A stretch of DNA of 64,000 bases from Kluyvera sichuanensis. Lineage in GTDB: Bacteria > Pseudomonadota > Gammaproteobacteria > Enterobacterales > Enterobacteriaceae. The notes beneath the pieces are model-generated. The model had not been told where the DNA came from, did no database searches, and worked only from the letters and a program-made list of their open reading frames with translations. The position numbers and the translations under genes were made by a program. The stretch spans positions 1-64,000 of the forward strand of contig NZ_JABBJF010000015.1 of assembly GCF_014218705.1 (NCBI RefSeq). The letters are read 5' to 3'. Shown here piece after piece: positions 1 to 8,790 of the stretch (positions are counted from its first letter, which is position 1; each line of letters begins with the position of its first letter).

Positions 1-47
1 GGCTACGAACCGAGCGGTCGGAGGTTCGAATCCTCCCGGATGCACCA
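1..47 (+). tRNA. tRNA-Arg(ACG), 3' part only
   Basis: The first 47 bases are identical to the 3' part of the complete tRNA-Arg at 138-214: end of the anticodon loop, variable arm, T-arm and CCA. The gene enters from the left edge of the window, so its 5' part is missing. Two copies spaced 167 bp apart fit the argQ/Z/Y/V-type array next to yqaB in enterobacteria. Confidence 0.95.
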
Positions 48-137
48 TCTTCTCTGAGATAACGCATTAGCGTTGTTACAGAAAATCGATAACGCCGTAG
101 CAGCGATATCAATCTGCAGTAAAGCAAATTTCCCGAT

Positions 138-214
138 GCATCCGTAGCTCAGCTGGATAGAGTACTCGGCTACGAACCGAGCGGTCGGAGGTTCGAATCC
201 TCCCGGATGCACCA
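138..214 (+). tRNA. tRNA-Arg(ACG)
   Basis: A complete 77-nt cloverleaf. The acceptor stem GCATCCG pairs with CGGATGC, the anticodon stem is CTCGG/CCGAG with loop CTACGAA (anticodon ACG), the T-loop is GTTCGAATC, and the 3' end CCA is encoded. A34 would be converted to inosine by TadA to read CGU/CGC/CGA, as known for this isoacceptor. It is the last member of the array before a protein-coding gene. Confidence 0.97.
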
Positions 215-379
215 TTCTCTCTGAAATCTCCCTGTTTTTCTTAATCTCTCGCAAATCCGTCAGCTTTTCTCTCAAAAAAATCTTCTTCACACTTTTCTGA
301 TTGGCAACCCATTCTTTCCACTATAATTTATCTCTGTGACACCCTTATTCTGGTGACCTGAGTGCAAGGAGAGAAATCC

Positions 380-694
380 ATGAAATGGTTCAAAGCAATG
401 GCTGCATCCTGTGCAGCGCTTCTGGTAGCTATCTCGCTGTCTGGCTGTGCGGGTTCTTCAACCAAGGAAAGTACCGGTGGTTATATCGATGATACGGTCG
501 TAACCACTAAGGTGAAAACCGCGCTGTTCAGCGACAAGCAGATTAAATCCAGCGAAATTAACGTACAGACCTTTAAAGGTCGCGTGCAACTGAGCGGCTT
601 TGTGTCGTCGGCAGCTGATGCAAAACGTGCGGTAGAAGTAACGCGCCAGGTACAGGGCGTGCGGGTTGTTGAAAACGATATGCAGATTAAATAA
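380..694 (+). CDS. BON-domain outer-membrane lipoprotein (OsmY-like)
   Basis: A 104-residue protein. The start at 380 is chosen over an upstream GTG at 362 because AAGGAG lies 8 nt ahead of it and a signal peptide begins right there. Residues 1-22 form a lipoprotein signal ending in the lipobox LSGC, so Cys23 would be lipidated and the protein anchored in the periplasm. Residues 33-104 form one BON domain (IDDTVVTTKVKTAL at the start, then the VQLSGFV strand and VRVVENDM end), the fold of OsmY/DolP that binds phospholipid or keeps envelope integrity. It is monocistronic, between tRNA-Arg and yqaB, with a terminator behind it. The exact role of this short single-BON lipoprotein is not known to me. 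Confidence 0.88.
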   Translation: MKWFKAMAASCAALLVAISLSGCAGSSTKESTGGYIDDTVVTTKVKTALFSDKQIKSSEINVQTFKGRVQLSGFVSSAADAKRAVEVTRQVQGVRVVENDMQIK

Positions 695-715
695 CCCCTC
701 AGCTAGTAACATGCA

Positions 716-741
716 AAAAGGCACCCTATCGGTGCCTTTGT
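716..741 (+). terminator. Hairpin terminator after the BON lipoprotein
   Basis: The stem AAAGGCACC/GGTGCCTTT with a short loop starts about 20 bp after the stop codon. The T-tract is short (TTTG), so termination may be partial. Confidence 0.55.
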
Positions 742-817
742 CGTCTCTGCGGCGGGCAGCGACAATCAGCCCCTTTTACGATAAAGTAACACTACGTTGG
801 CGAAGGGTGAGAAGACA

Positions 818-1384
818 ATGTACGAACGCTATGCTGGATTGATTTTTGATATGGATGGCACCATTCTTGATACGGAACCTACGCATCGTAAAGCGTGGCG
901 TGACGTGCTGGGACGATATGGAATGCAGTTCGACGAACAGGCGATGGTTGCCCTGAATGGCTCTCCAACCTGGCGTATTGCTCAGGCGATTATTGAAAGC
1001 CATGAGGCCGATTTAGATCCCCATCTTCTCGCACGTGAAAAAACCGCGGCGGTAAAATCTATGCTGCTGGATTCGGTCACGCCATTACCGCTTATTGAGG
1101 TGGTGAAGGAGTGGCATGGCCGTCGTCCTATGGCGGTCGGCACCGGTAGCGAAAGCGCCGTGGCTGAAGCGCTGCTTGCACATCTGGGACTGCGTCACTA
1201 TTTTGCGGCCGTTGTCGCCGCCGATCATGTTAAACAGCATAAGCCCGCGCCGGATACGTTCTTACTGTGCGCCGAGTTGATCGGCGTGCCGCCTGAGCGT
1301 TGCGTGGTGTTTGAAGATGCCGATTTTGGGCTTCAGGCCGCTGCGGCGGCAGGAATGGACGCCGTTGACGTACGTCTGCTGTGA
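818..1384 (+). CDS. yqaB: Fructose-1-phosphate phosphatase YqaB, HAD superfamily
   Basis: 188 residues, the same length as E. coli YqaB and very similar throughout. It is a cytosolic HAD hydrolase that dephosphorylates small sugar phosphates such as fructose-1-phosphate. Motif I is DMDGT (residues 11-15, nucleophile and acid-base Asp), motif II the Thr in VGTGS, motif III the Lys in KHKPAPD, and motif IV FEDADFG. The ATG at 818 was preferred to the in-frame TTG at 797 because the protein starts MYERYAGL as in its orthologues and a purine-rich site (GAAGGGTGAGAAG) precedes it. Its stop overlaps the GTG start of yqaA, so the two are translationally coupled. Confidence 0.96.
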   Translation: MYERYAGLIFDMDGTILDTEPTHRKAWRDVLGRYGMQFDEQAMVALNGSPTWRIAQAIIESHEADLDPHLLAREKTAAVKSMLLDSVTPLPLIEVVKEWHGRRPMAVGTGSESAVAEALLAHLGLRHYFAAVVAADHVKQHKPAPDTFLLCAELIGVPPERCVVFEDADFGLQAAAAAGMDAVDVRLL

Positions 1385-1809
1385 GTGAATTTCTGGCGCT
1401 GGGGTCGTTGTTTGCAAGCAGCTTCCTCAGTGCAACGCTGCTGCCGGGTAACTCCGAAGCCGTGCTGGTCGCGCTGCTGCTTTCTGGCGCGAGTAAGCCC
1501 TGGCTTCTGGTAGTAATAGCAACAATGGGTAATAGCCTTGGCGGGGCTACTAACGTTATTCTTGGTCGTTTTTTTCCATTACGCAAAACATCGCGATGGC
1601 AGGAAAAGGCAGTGGGTTGGCTCCGACGCTACGGCGCGGCGACGCTACTGCTGAGCTGGATGCCGGTTATCGGCGATTTGCTGTGCCTGTTGGCAGGGTG
1701 GATGCGTATTTCCTGGGGACCAGTACTCTTTTTTTTATGCCTGGGGAAAGCGTTACGTTACGTCGCAGTCGCGGCGCTGACGCTTCAGGGCATGACGTGG
1801 TGGCACTAA
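1381..1809 (+). CDS. yqaA: DedA/VTT-family inner-membrane protein YqaA
   Basis: 142 residues with four hydrophobic stretches. The N-terminal segment has the re-entrant motif typical of small DedA (VTT/SNARE-assoc) proteins (LLPGNSEA, then MGNSLGGATN), and conserved Trp/Gly residues follow in the last two membrane helices. The start is GTG, sharing GTGA with the yqaB stop. The family is linked to lipid scrambling and envelope homeostasis; YqaA itself is uncharacterised. It sits between yqaB and gshA as in E. coli. Confidence 0.93.
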   Translation: MSEFLALGSLFASSFLSATLLPGNSEAVLVALLLSGASKPWLLVVIATMGNSLGGATNVILGRFFPLRKTSRWQEKAVGWLRRYGAATLLLSWMPVIGDLLCLLAGWMRISWGPVLFFLCLGKALRYVAVAALTLQGMTWWH

Positions 1810-1888
1810 TTGGATGGCAGGTGGAATATCGCATCTCCACGATGACAATTATGCTTAATAAAATGAATTCGACAGGCGGGAGGTCAAT

Positions 1889-3433
1889 TTGATCCCGGAC
1901 GTATCACAGGCGCTGTCCTGGCTGGAAAAACATCCTCAGGCTCTTCAGGGGATCCACCGCGGACTTGAGCGCGAAACGCTGCGTGTTAATGCAGATGGTT
2001 CTCTGGCAACAACCGGTCACCCGGAAGCGCTTGGCGCAACCCTGACCCACAAATGGATCACCACGGACTTTGCAGAAGCCTTGCTGGAGTTTATTACTCC
2101 GGTTGATGGCGACATTGACCATATGCTGACGCTGCTGCGTGACGTGCATCGCTACACCGCACGTCAGCTGGGCGACGAACGCATGTGGCCGCTGAGCATG
2201 CCTTGCTACATTGCACCGGGTCAGGAGATTGAGCTGGCGCAGTACGGCACGTCGAATATCGGCCGCCTGAAAACGCTGTATCGTGAAGGTCTGAAGAACC
2301 GCTACGGCGCGTTGATGCAGACCATCTCTGGCGTACACTACAACTTCTCGCTGCCAATGGCATTCTGGCAGGCGAAGTGTGGCACCGACGATAAAGAGGC
2401 AATTTCAGCCGGTTATTTCCGTCTGATTCGCAACTACTACCGCTTTGGCTGGGTGATCCCGTATCTGTTCGGGGCGTCACCGGCAATCTGCTCTTCGTTC
2501 CTGCAGGGCAAACCGACCACGCTGCCGTTTGAGAAAACGGAATGCGGCATGTACTACCTGCCGTACGCCACCTCTCTGCGCCTTAGCGACCTTGGCTATA
2601 CCAATAAATCGCAAAGCAATCTCGGAATTACGTTTAACGAACTGCACGAGTATGTGGCAGGATTAAAGCGCGCGATTAAAACCCCGTCGGAAGAGTATGC
2701 CCGTATCGGCCTTGAGAAGGACGGTAAGCACCTGCAGATCAACAGCAACATTCTGCAGATTGAAAACGAGCTGTACGCGCCCATTCGTCCTAAACGCGTC
2801 ACGCGCGACGGCGAAACGCCTTCCGATGCGCTGCTGCGCGGCGGTATCGAGTACATTGAAGTTCGCTCACTCGATATCAACCCGTTCTCGCCAATTGGCG
2901 TCGACGAGCAGCAGATTCGCTTCCTTGACCTGTTTATGGTCTGGTGCGTGCTGGCGGATGCGCCAGAGATGAGCAGCGATGAGCTGCTGTGTACGCGCAC
3001 GAACTGGAATCGCGTGATTCTGGAAGGGCGTAAGCCGGGCCTGACGCTGGGCATTGGCTGTGAAACGGCGCAGTTCCCGCTGACGAAAGTAGGTAAAGAT
3101 CTGTTCCACGATCTTAAGCGCGTCGCGCAGACGCTGGACGGCATTAATGGCGGCACGGCATACCAGAAGGTATGCGATGAGTTGGTCGCCTGCTTTGATA
3201 ATCCAGATTTAACCTTCTCGGCGCGTATTCTGCGTTCTATGCTTGATGAAGGCATTGGCGGTACCGGCAAGGCGCTGGCCGAACAGTATCGTACGATGCT
3301 GCGTGAGGAGCCGCTGGAGATTCTGAGCGAAGAGGATTTTGCGAAGGAGCGTGATGCTTCCCGCGCACGTCAGCAGCAGATTGAAGAGGCGGATAACGAA
3401 CCGTTTGAAGCACTGCTGGCGAGACACGCCTGA
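1889..3433 (+). CDS. gshA: Glutamate-cysteine ligase GshA
   Basis: A 514-residue cytosolic enzyme making gamma-glutamylcysteine from Glu, Cys and ATP, the rate-limiting step of glutathione synthesis. It aligns over its whole length with E. coli GshA (518 residues); the difference is a four-residue gap near residue 167. Recognisable blocks are [43 protein letters not shown] and [12 protein letters not shown]. The start is TTG, as in E. coli, with a good GGGAGG site 7 nt upstream; this rare start probably limits expression. The 3' end runs into the terminator of the convergent micA gene. Confidence 0.98.
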   Translation: MIPDVSQALSWLEKHPQALQGIHRGLERETLRVNADGSLATTGHPEALGATLTHKWITTDFAEALLEFITPVDGDIDHMLTLLRDVHRYTARQLGDERMWPLSMPCYIAPGQEIELAQYGTSNIGRLKTLYREGLKNRYGALMQTISGVHYNFSLPMAFWQAKCGTDDKEAISAGYFRLIRNYYRFGWVIPYLFGASPAICSSFLQGKPTTLPFEKTECGMYYLPYATSLRLSDLGYTNKSQSNLGITFNELHEYVAGLKRAIKTPSEEYARIGLEKDGKHLQINSNILQIENELYAPIRPKRVTRDGETPSDALLRGGIEYIEVRSLDINPFSPIGVDEQQIRFLDLFMVWCVLADAPEMSSDELLCTRTNWNRVILEGRKPGLTLGIGCETAQFPLTKVGKDLFHDLKRVAQTLDGINGGTAYQKVCDELVACFDNPDLTFSARILRSMLDEGIGGTGKALAEQYRTMLREEPLEILSEEDFAKERDASRARQQQIEEADNEPFEALLARHA

Positions 3434-3441
3434 TACAAAAG

Positions 3442-3514
3442 AAAAAGGCCACATCACTGTGGCCAAAATATACATCTCTGAATCAGGGATGATGATAACA
3501 AATGCGCGTCTTTC
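3442..3514 (-). ncRNA. micA: MicA small RNA (sigma-E regulon)
   Basis: On the minus strand this 73-nt segment starts GAAAGACGCGC, continues with the conserved seed and Hfq region (TTTGTTATCATCATCCCTGA) and ends in the hairpin GGCCACATCACTGTGGCC plus a T-run. This matches E. coli MicA in sequence, size and position between gshA and luxS, antisense to both. Upstream on the same strand, TGAACTC and TCTTAGT are spaced like a sigma-E promoter. MicA pairs with ompA and other porin mRNAs through Hfq under envelope stress; its 5' region could also affect the luxS leader. Confidence 0.93.
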
Positions 3515-3693
3515 ATATACTAAGACTGGCATGGGAACAAAGAGTTCAGTTTATTTTTAAAAAAATCACATTATCCTGAAGCGGAGCGCGGTGAATTGCA
3601 TAAAGTTGTGTCTATTCAAGTGGTTACAGTTATCCGTGAATAGAAAAAAAGTGCAGCACGCGTGAGCATGAAGGTGATATAGGAGGTTACGAA

Positions 3694-4209
3694 ATGCCGT
3701 TGTTAGATAGCTTCACAGTCGATCATACCCGTATGGAAGCCCCAGCCGTTCGCGTGGCGAAGAAAATGAACACCCCGCACGGCGACGCGATCACGGTTTT
3801 TGACCTGCGTTTTTGCATTCCGAACAAGGAAGTGATGCCAGAAAGAGGGATCCACACCCTGGAGCACCTGTTTGCTGGCTTTATGCGTGACCATCTGAAC
3901 GGTAACGGCGTTGAGATTATCGATATCTCGCCAATGGGTTGCCGTACTGGTTTCTACATGAGCCTGATTGGTACGCCGGACGAGCAGCGCGTAGCCGATG
4001 CCTGGAAAGCGGCAATGGCAGACGTGCTGAAAGTGCAGGATCAAAATCAGATCCCAGAGCTGAACGTATACCAGTGCGGGACTTATGAGATGCACTCCCT
4101 CAGCGAAGCGCAGGAGATTGCGCGCCACATTATCGACCGTGGTGTACGCATCAATAGCAATGATGAACTGGCGCTGCCAAAAGAGACGCTGAAAGAACTG
4201 CACATCTAG
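3694..4209 (+). CDS. luxS: S-ribosylhomocysteine lyase LuxS (autoinducer-2 synthase)
   Basis: 171 residues, the full family length. It cleaves S-ribosylhomocysteine to homocysteine and DPD, the precursor of AI-2, in the activated methyl cycle. The metal ligands His54 and His58 are in HTLEH and Cys128 in [10 protein letters not shown]; the catalytic Cys83 lies in MGCRTGF. A strong AGGAGG site precedes the ATG. In E. coli luxS is directly followed by emrB. Here a two-gene sugar operon has been inserted between them. Confidence 0.98.
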   Translation: MPLLDSFTVDHTRMEAPAVRVAKKMNTPHGDAITVFDLRFCIPNKEVMPERGIHTLEHLFAGFMRDHLNGNGVEIIDISPMGCRTGFYMSLIGTPDEQRVADAWKAAMADVLKVQDQNQIPELNVYQCGTYEMHSLSEAQEIARHIIDRGVRINSNDELALPKETLKELHI

Positions 4210-4240
4210 TTTGTGTCGTTTGTATATTCAGCAGACTGAT

Positions 4241-4267
4241 AAAACCCGGAATGCTCCGGGTTTTTTA
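4241..4267 (+). terminator. Rho-independent terminator of luxS
   Basis: The stem AAAACCCGGA/TCCGGGTTTT with loop ATGC is followed by six or more T, 31 bp after the luxS stop. Confidence 0.9.
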
Positions 4268-4389
4268 TTCCCCACCATTGTTATATTTGTGGTTTCTCTG
4301 CAACAAAACAATTCATAATTAAAATAAGTGTGACGATTTTTAATTTGTGAGCCATAAAACAAAAAACCTTTACCCTATTTATTAGATCC

Positions 4390-4444
4390 GTTTCGCGATC
4401 ACATAAAGCGAAAAACATAATAGGATAGCTGAAAAACATAATAG
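4390..4444. promoter_or_regulatory. Candidate operator for the sugar operon: direct and inverted repeats
   Basis: The segment GAAAAACATAATAG occurs twice (4410-4423 and 4431-4444), start to start exactly 21 bp apart, i.e. on the same face of the helix. An inverted TTTCGC...GCGAAA (4391-4396 with 4408-4413) overlaps the first copy. All lie 80-130 bp upstream of the symporter ATG. No regulator gene is adjacent. The rest of 4268-4521 is AT-rich leader without coding potential. Confidence 0.45.
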
Positions 4445-4521
4445 ATCCCGACCTGAGAACTGTAAAAAATAGCTCCCGCAGAAACCGGTTTCATAACGTA
4501 AAACCAAAAACGGGAGTTTAT

Positions 4522-5886
4522 ATGTCTACAGGGGATAGGATTTCTATCAAAGAGAAGATTGGCTATAGCCTTGGGGATGCCGCCAGCCATATTGTGTTCG
4601 ACTCTTCGGTCGCCATTCTTGCTTATTTTTATACTGATATTTATGGTCTGCCGCCGGCGGTCATGGGGACGATGTTCCTGCTGGTGCGACTGTTGGACGC
4701 TATTACTGACCCGATTATGGGGGCGATTGCTGACGCCACCGCGACGCGCTGGGGGCGTTTCCGTCCGTGGCTACTGGCAATTTGCGTTCCGTTCGCGGTG
4801 AGCTGCGTGCTGGTTTATTCCATCCCTTCGTTCTCTGATAGCGGTAAAGTCGTTTACGCGGTTGTGGCCTATATATTTATGACACTGATGTACACCGCGA
4901 TTAACATCCCGTATTGCTCATTGGGGGCAGCGCTAACCTCCGACCCGCGTGAGAGCCTGTCGCTGCAGTCCTGGCGTTTTGCCATCACCCCTATCGGCGG
5001 TGCGCTGGGAACGGCGTTTATCCTGCCGCTGGCGGATTTCCTCTATCCTGGCGACCGGGCTACCGGCATTCAGGTATCAATGGCGCTGTTTGGCGTGATT
5101 GGCTGCCTGATGTTTATTGTCTGCTTCTTTACCACCAAAGAACGCGTCCAGCCGATTAAAGAAGAGAACCTCAATATTGCCCGCGATGTGAAGATCCTGT
5201 TCAAAAACGATCAGTGGCTGGTCCTCTCGGTGTACAACTTTATGATGCTGGTTGCCGTGGTGCTGCGCGGCGGCGCGGTGGTTTACTACATCAATACCGT
5301 GCTCAATAAAGGGGCTGATATCATCACGCTGTTTATGCTGGGCGGGATGTTTGCCTCGATGGCGGGTTCGGTGCTGGCTAAACCGTTTGGCACCCGTTTT
5401 TGTAAAGTGAAACTCTCATTCTGGGTGAATTTAATCACCGCTGGATTTGGTGTTATCTGTTTCTTCGTGCCACCGCAAATGTGGATCGCTATATTCGCCA
5501 TTCATATCATTATTTCTATTATTCAGGGTGGCAACGGTGCGCTGCAATGGTCAATGATTACCGATTCCAATAATTACGGCGAATGGAAAACGCGTCGTAG
5601 AATTACCGGTATGAATGTGGCCGCTAATATATTTGTAATTAAGCTGGGCGTTGCCGTGGGGGGCGCGATTCTTGGCTGGGTATTGGCTTATTTCCATTAC
5701 GAATCAGGCGTGACCTCACAATCAGATTCGGCGGCACAGGGTGTCATGTTGTTATTCACGCTGGTTCCGGCACTGTTTTATGTGCTAACGGCATTCTCAA
5801 TTAAGTTCTACCGCTTAAATGAAAACCGGATGAACCATGTTGTTGATGATCTGAAAAACGGCACCTTCGCGCATTCAGAAGCGTAA
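4522..5886 (+). CDS. Glycoside-pentoside-hexuronide (GPH) family sugar symporter
   Basis: A 454-residue inner-membrane protein with about 12 predicted transmembrane helices and the MelB/XynB/YicJ-type hallmarks: N-terminal EKIGYSLGDAASH, DPIMGAIADATATRWGRFRPWL in the helix 2-3 loop (the conserved cation-site Asp and RWGRFRPW), and the C-half INCR-like YGEWKTRRRITG. The family imports glycosides or oligosaccharides with Na+ or H+. A GGGAG site is 8 nt ahead of the ATG. The stop overlaps the start of the GH3 gene, so the two act as one uptake-and-hydrolysis unit. The substrate is probably a beta-linked oligosaccharide or glycoside; the sequence does not settle which. Confidence 0.92.
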   Translation: MSTGDRISIKEKIGYSLGDAASHIVFDSSVAILAYFYTDIYGLPPAVMGTMFLLVRLLDAITDPIMGAIADATATRWGRFRPWLLAICVPFAVSCVLVYSIPSFSDSGKVVYAVVAYIFMTLMYTAINIPYCSLGAALTSDPRESLSLQSWRFAITPIGGALGTAFILPLADFLYPGDRATGIQVSMALFGVIGCLMFIVCFFTTKERVQPIKEENLNIARDVKILFKNDQWLVLSVYNFMMLVAVVLRGGAVVYYINTVLNKGADIITLFMLGGMFASMAGSVLAKPFGTRFCKVKLSFWVNLITAGFGVICFFVPPQMWIAIFAIHIIISIIQGGNGALQWSMITDSNNYGEWKTRRRITGMNVAANIFVIKLGVAVGGAILGWVLAYFHYESGVTSQSDSAAQGVMLLFTLVPALFYVLTAFSIKFYRLNENRMNHVVDDLKNGTFAHSEA

Positions 5887-8705
5887 TGGCAATCAAGGAA
5901 TCCACCCGTATGCATCAGCGTCTGCCAGGCAAGCCCCTGGAGGGGTTTGCCGAATTCTCAATGAACGTGGCGGCACAGGGTGCCGTGCTGCTCAAAAACA
6001 GGCCGGAGACCTTGCCTCTGGAGGGCCTGGACCGTGTCGCCATTTTTGGCCGCACGCAAATCAACTACTACCGCAGCGGTACCGGATCGGGGGGCGCGGT
6101 CAATGTGATCGCCACCTGCAACCTGCTGGAGGCGATGCGCGAGCGCTGCGGCGCGCGAGTCAATGGCCTGCTGGCACAGCGCTATGAACAATGGGTGATG
6201 ACGCATCCGTTTGATAACGGCGGCGGCGGGTGGGCACAGGAGCCCTGGCATCAACAGGAGATGCCGCTTGATGATGATGTCGTGGCCCAGGCGAAGCGGG
6301 TCTCGAATAAAGCAGTGGTGGTGATTGGGCGTACCGCAGGTGAAGATAAAGACAACGCCGACGTACCGGGGGGCTATCGCTTAACCGAGCTGGAGTATGC
6401 CATGCTGCGCACGGTATGCCGCTACTTCAGCAACGTTATCGTGGTGCTGAACGTCTCCTCCATCATGGATATGTCGTGGGCGGAAGACCCGCTGCTGCGC
6501 CCGCATCTCGGCGCAATTCTGTACGCCTGGCACGGCGGACCGGATGGCGGTCGGGCCGTTGCTGCTTTGCTCTGCGGCGAGGTGACGCCCTCCGGTAAGC
6601 TGACGGATACGATCGCCCGTTCGCTGGATGACTATCCTTCTTCGGCCTGCTGGGGCAATAGCGAGCAGAATATCTATCAGGAAGATATCTACGTTGGTTA
6701 TCGCTACTTTGAAACCTTTTGCCCGCAGCAGGTGCTTTATCCTTTTGGTTTTGGGCTCTCCTATACCCGATTTGCTATTCATTCGCTGCATGCCGAGCGC
6801 ATGGTAGATAACCCACTGTTTTTCCAGATAACGGCGAAGGTTGATAACGTTGGCGAACGATTTGCGGGCAGCGAGGTGGTGCAAATCTATCTCGAAGCGC
6901 CGCAGGGGGCGCTGGGCAAGCCGACACGCGCGTTGGTGGCGTTTGCCAAAACCCGGATCTTGCAGCCAGGAGAAAGCGAAACGTTGACCCTGACCGTGCC
7001 GCTGGAGCGGTTAGCGTCCTGGGACGACAGCGGTGTGACCGGCAATCCTCACTGCTGGGTGCTGGAGCCAGGGTTGTATCGGTTCTGGGGAGGCAACTGC
7101 GTGAATCAACTGCAGGCGGTTCGCGTGCAGGGTGAAGAGGGCTACACCCAGCCGCTGCTGCGGGTGCTCTCCTGTCACGAACAGGCGCTGGCGCCGACGG
7201 TCTCCTTTTCGCGACTGCGTCCGGGTAAACGCGCGCAGCCCGGTGTCTGGCAGGCGGAGTGGGAAGAGGTGCCCCGGCGCAAAATCTCTCTGCGCGAGCG
7301 TATTCACGATCGCCTTCCGCCAGCGCTCGCCATCACCGGCGATAAAGGCTTTAAGCTGGTTGATGTGGTTGATGGTCGCGTCAGCATGGAGGCGTTTATC
7401 GCTCAGCTAAGCGCAGAGGAGCTGGCGTGCCTGGTGCGCGGCGAGGGGATGTGCAGCCATAAGGTGACGCCGGGCGTCGCTTCCGCGTTTGGCGGTACCG
7501 GCGATAGCCTGCTGGAAAAGGGGATTCCGCTGGCGGCCACGGCGGATGGCCCGTCGGGGATCCGCATGGATAACGGCGCCCACGCCACGCTGATGCCCAG
7601 CGGTACGCTGCTGGCTTCCACCTGGGACCCGGTGTTGGTAGAGCGTCTGTATGTGATGGAAGGCAAGGAGCTACAGCAAAACCAGATAGACCTGCTGCTG
7701 GGGCCGGGGATGAATATTCATCGTCACCCGCTCAACGGGCGTAACTTTGAGTACTTCTCCGAAGACCCGCTGCTGACCGGCATGATGGCTGCGGCGATGG
7801 TCAGAGGAATACGCAGCGGCGGCGGGATCGCTACGCTGAAGCATTTTGCCTGCAATAGCCAGGAGCATGCGCGGGCTCAGGCCGATGCAGTGGTGTCCGC
7901 GCGTGCACTGCGTGAAATCTATCTCAAGGGGTTTGAGTACGCGGTGAAGCAGGGCGGTGCGATGGCGGTGATGACGGCCTATAACCCGGTTAACGGCCAT
8001 TGGTCGGCATCAAACTACTGCCTGAACACCACGATACTGCGCGATGACTGGGGCTTTAACGGCATCGTGATGACCGACTGGTGGGCCAAAATGAATGATG
8101 CCATTGGCGGCGGTGAAGCGACGGTCAACAATACGGCGGCGATGATCCGTGCGCAGAACGATCTCTATATGGTGATCAACAACAACGGCGCGGAAATTAA
8201 CGCCGGGAACGATAACACACTGTCCGCGCTGGCTGAGGGATTGCTGACCTTAGGTGAGCTTCAGCGCTGCGCGCGTAATATTTTGTCGTTTATGCTGCAT
8301 ACCCAGGTGGTGAAACGCGGCGAGGTGCCGAAGGTGAACGTGCCAACGATGGCGGCCGATGCCTCGCTGTACATCGAGGATGCCATCAACATCGCGCCGG
8401 AATCGCGGCTACGCTATAGCGACACGCTGGCTATCCATATCGAGCGTGAAGGGGTTTATGACCTGTTAGTAAGCGTTAACTCCCCAGCAATGCCGCTGGC
8501 GCAGACGGCGACTAATTTGTTGTTCAACGGTAAGTTTGTCGCCACCGTACAGACCCGTGGCACGATGGGGAAGACGGTGACCCAGAAGCTGTGCCGTGTA
8601 CAGTTGCTGCCGGGATATTACCAGGTGCAGACCGAGGAGATTAAACCAGGGCTGGCGATTGACTGGCTGGAGTTTCGCCGAGTTGCTTCCCCGGAGTCGG
8701 CGTAA
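5886..8705 (+). CDS. GH3 beta-glycosidase with permuted domain order
   Basis: A 939-residue cytoplasmic protein with no signal peptide. The usual GH3 order is reversed: residues about 25-265 are the GH3 C-terminal (alpha/beta sandwich) domain, 315-390 a fibronectin-III-like domain, 490-805 the GH3 N-terminal TIM-barrel, and 830-935 a beta-rich tail that may bind carbohydrate. The catalytic nucleophile is Asp731 in GIVMTDWW; KHFACNSQEHAR is the conserved substrate-binding block. Permuted GH3 enzymes are known, for instance from Ruminococcus albus and Butyrivibrio. The ATG overlaps the symporter stop (TAATG). It would cleave glycosides brought in by the partner symporter. Confidence 0.9.
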   Translation: MAIKESTRMHQRLPGKPLEGFAEFSMNVAAQGAVLLKNRPETLPLEGLDRVAIFGRTQINYYRSGTGSGGAVNVIATCNLLEAMRERCGARVNGLLAQRYEQWVMTHPFDNGGGGWAQEPWHQQEMPLDDDVVAQAKRVSNKAVVVIGRTAGEDKDNADVPGGYRLTELEYAMLRTVCRYFSNVIVVLNVSSIMDMSWAEDPLLRPHLGAILYAWHGGPDGGRAVAALLCGEVTPSGKLTDTIARSLDDYPSSACWGNSEQNIYQEDIYVGYRYFETFCPQQVLYPFGFGLSYTRFAIHSLHAERMVDNPLFFQITAKVDNVGERFAGSEVVQIYLEAPQGALGKPTRALVAFAKTRILQPGESETLTLTVPLERLASWDDSGVTGNPHCWVLEPGLYRFWGGNCVNQLQAVRVQGEEGYTQPLLRVLSCHEQALAPTVSFSRLRPGKRAQPGVWQAEWEEVPRRKISLRERIHDRLPPALAITGDKGFKLVDVVDGRVSMEAFIAQLSAEELACLVRGEGMCSHKVTPGVASAFGGTGDSLLEKGIPLAATADGPSGIRMDNGAHATLMPSGTLLASTWDPVLVERLYVMEGKELQQNQIDLLLGPGMNIHRHPLNGRNFEYFSEDPLLTGMMAAAMVRGIRSGGGIATLKHFACNSQEHARAQADAVVSARALREIYLKGFEYAVKQGGAMAVMTAYNPVNGHWSASNYCLNTTILRDDWGFNGIVMTDWWAKMNDAIGGGEATVNNTAAMIRAQNDLYMVINNNGAEINAGNDNTLSALAEGLLTLGELQRCARNILSFMLHTQVVKRGEVPKVNVPTMAADASLYIEDAINIAPESRLRYSDTLAIHIEREGVYDLLVSVNSPAMPLAQTATNLLFNGKFVATVQTRGTMGKTVTQKLCRVQLLPGYYQVQTEEIKPGLAIDWLEFRRVASPESA

Positions 8706-8759
8706 ACGCCTCGTCCGGGCTACTCGTAGGCCAGATAAGACGGTCATTCAGGCCAAAAA

Positions 8760-8790
8760 AAAGCCAGCTCAACCGAGCTGGCTTTTTTAT
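8760..8790. terminator. Bidirectional terminator between GH3 gene and emrB
   Basis: The stem AGCCAGCTC/GAGCTGGCT with loop AACC is flanked by an A-run on the left and a T-run on the right. It can stop transcription of both convergent units. Confidence 0.9.

Noticed and set aside
3-290. 95-codon minus-strand open frame across the tRNA-Arg genes
   Set aside because: It reads the antisense of two tRNA genes and their spacer; such frames (PGGFEPPTARF-like text) are a well-known tRNA artefact.
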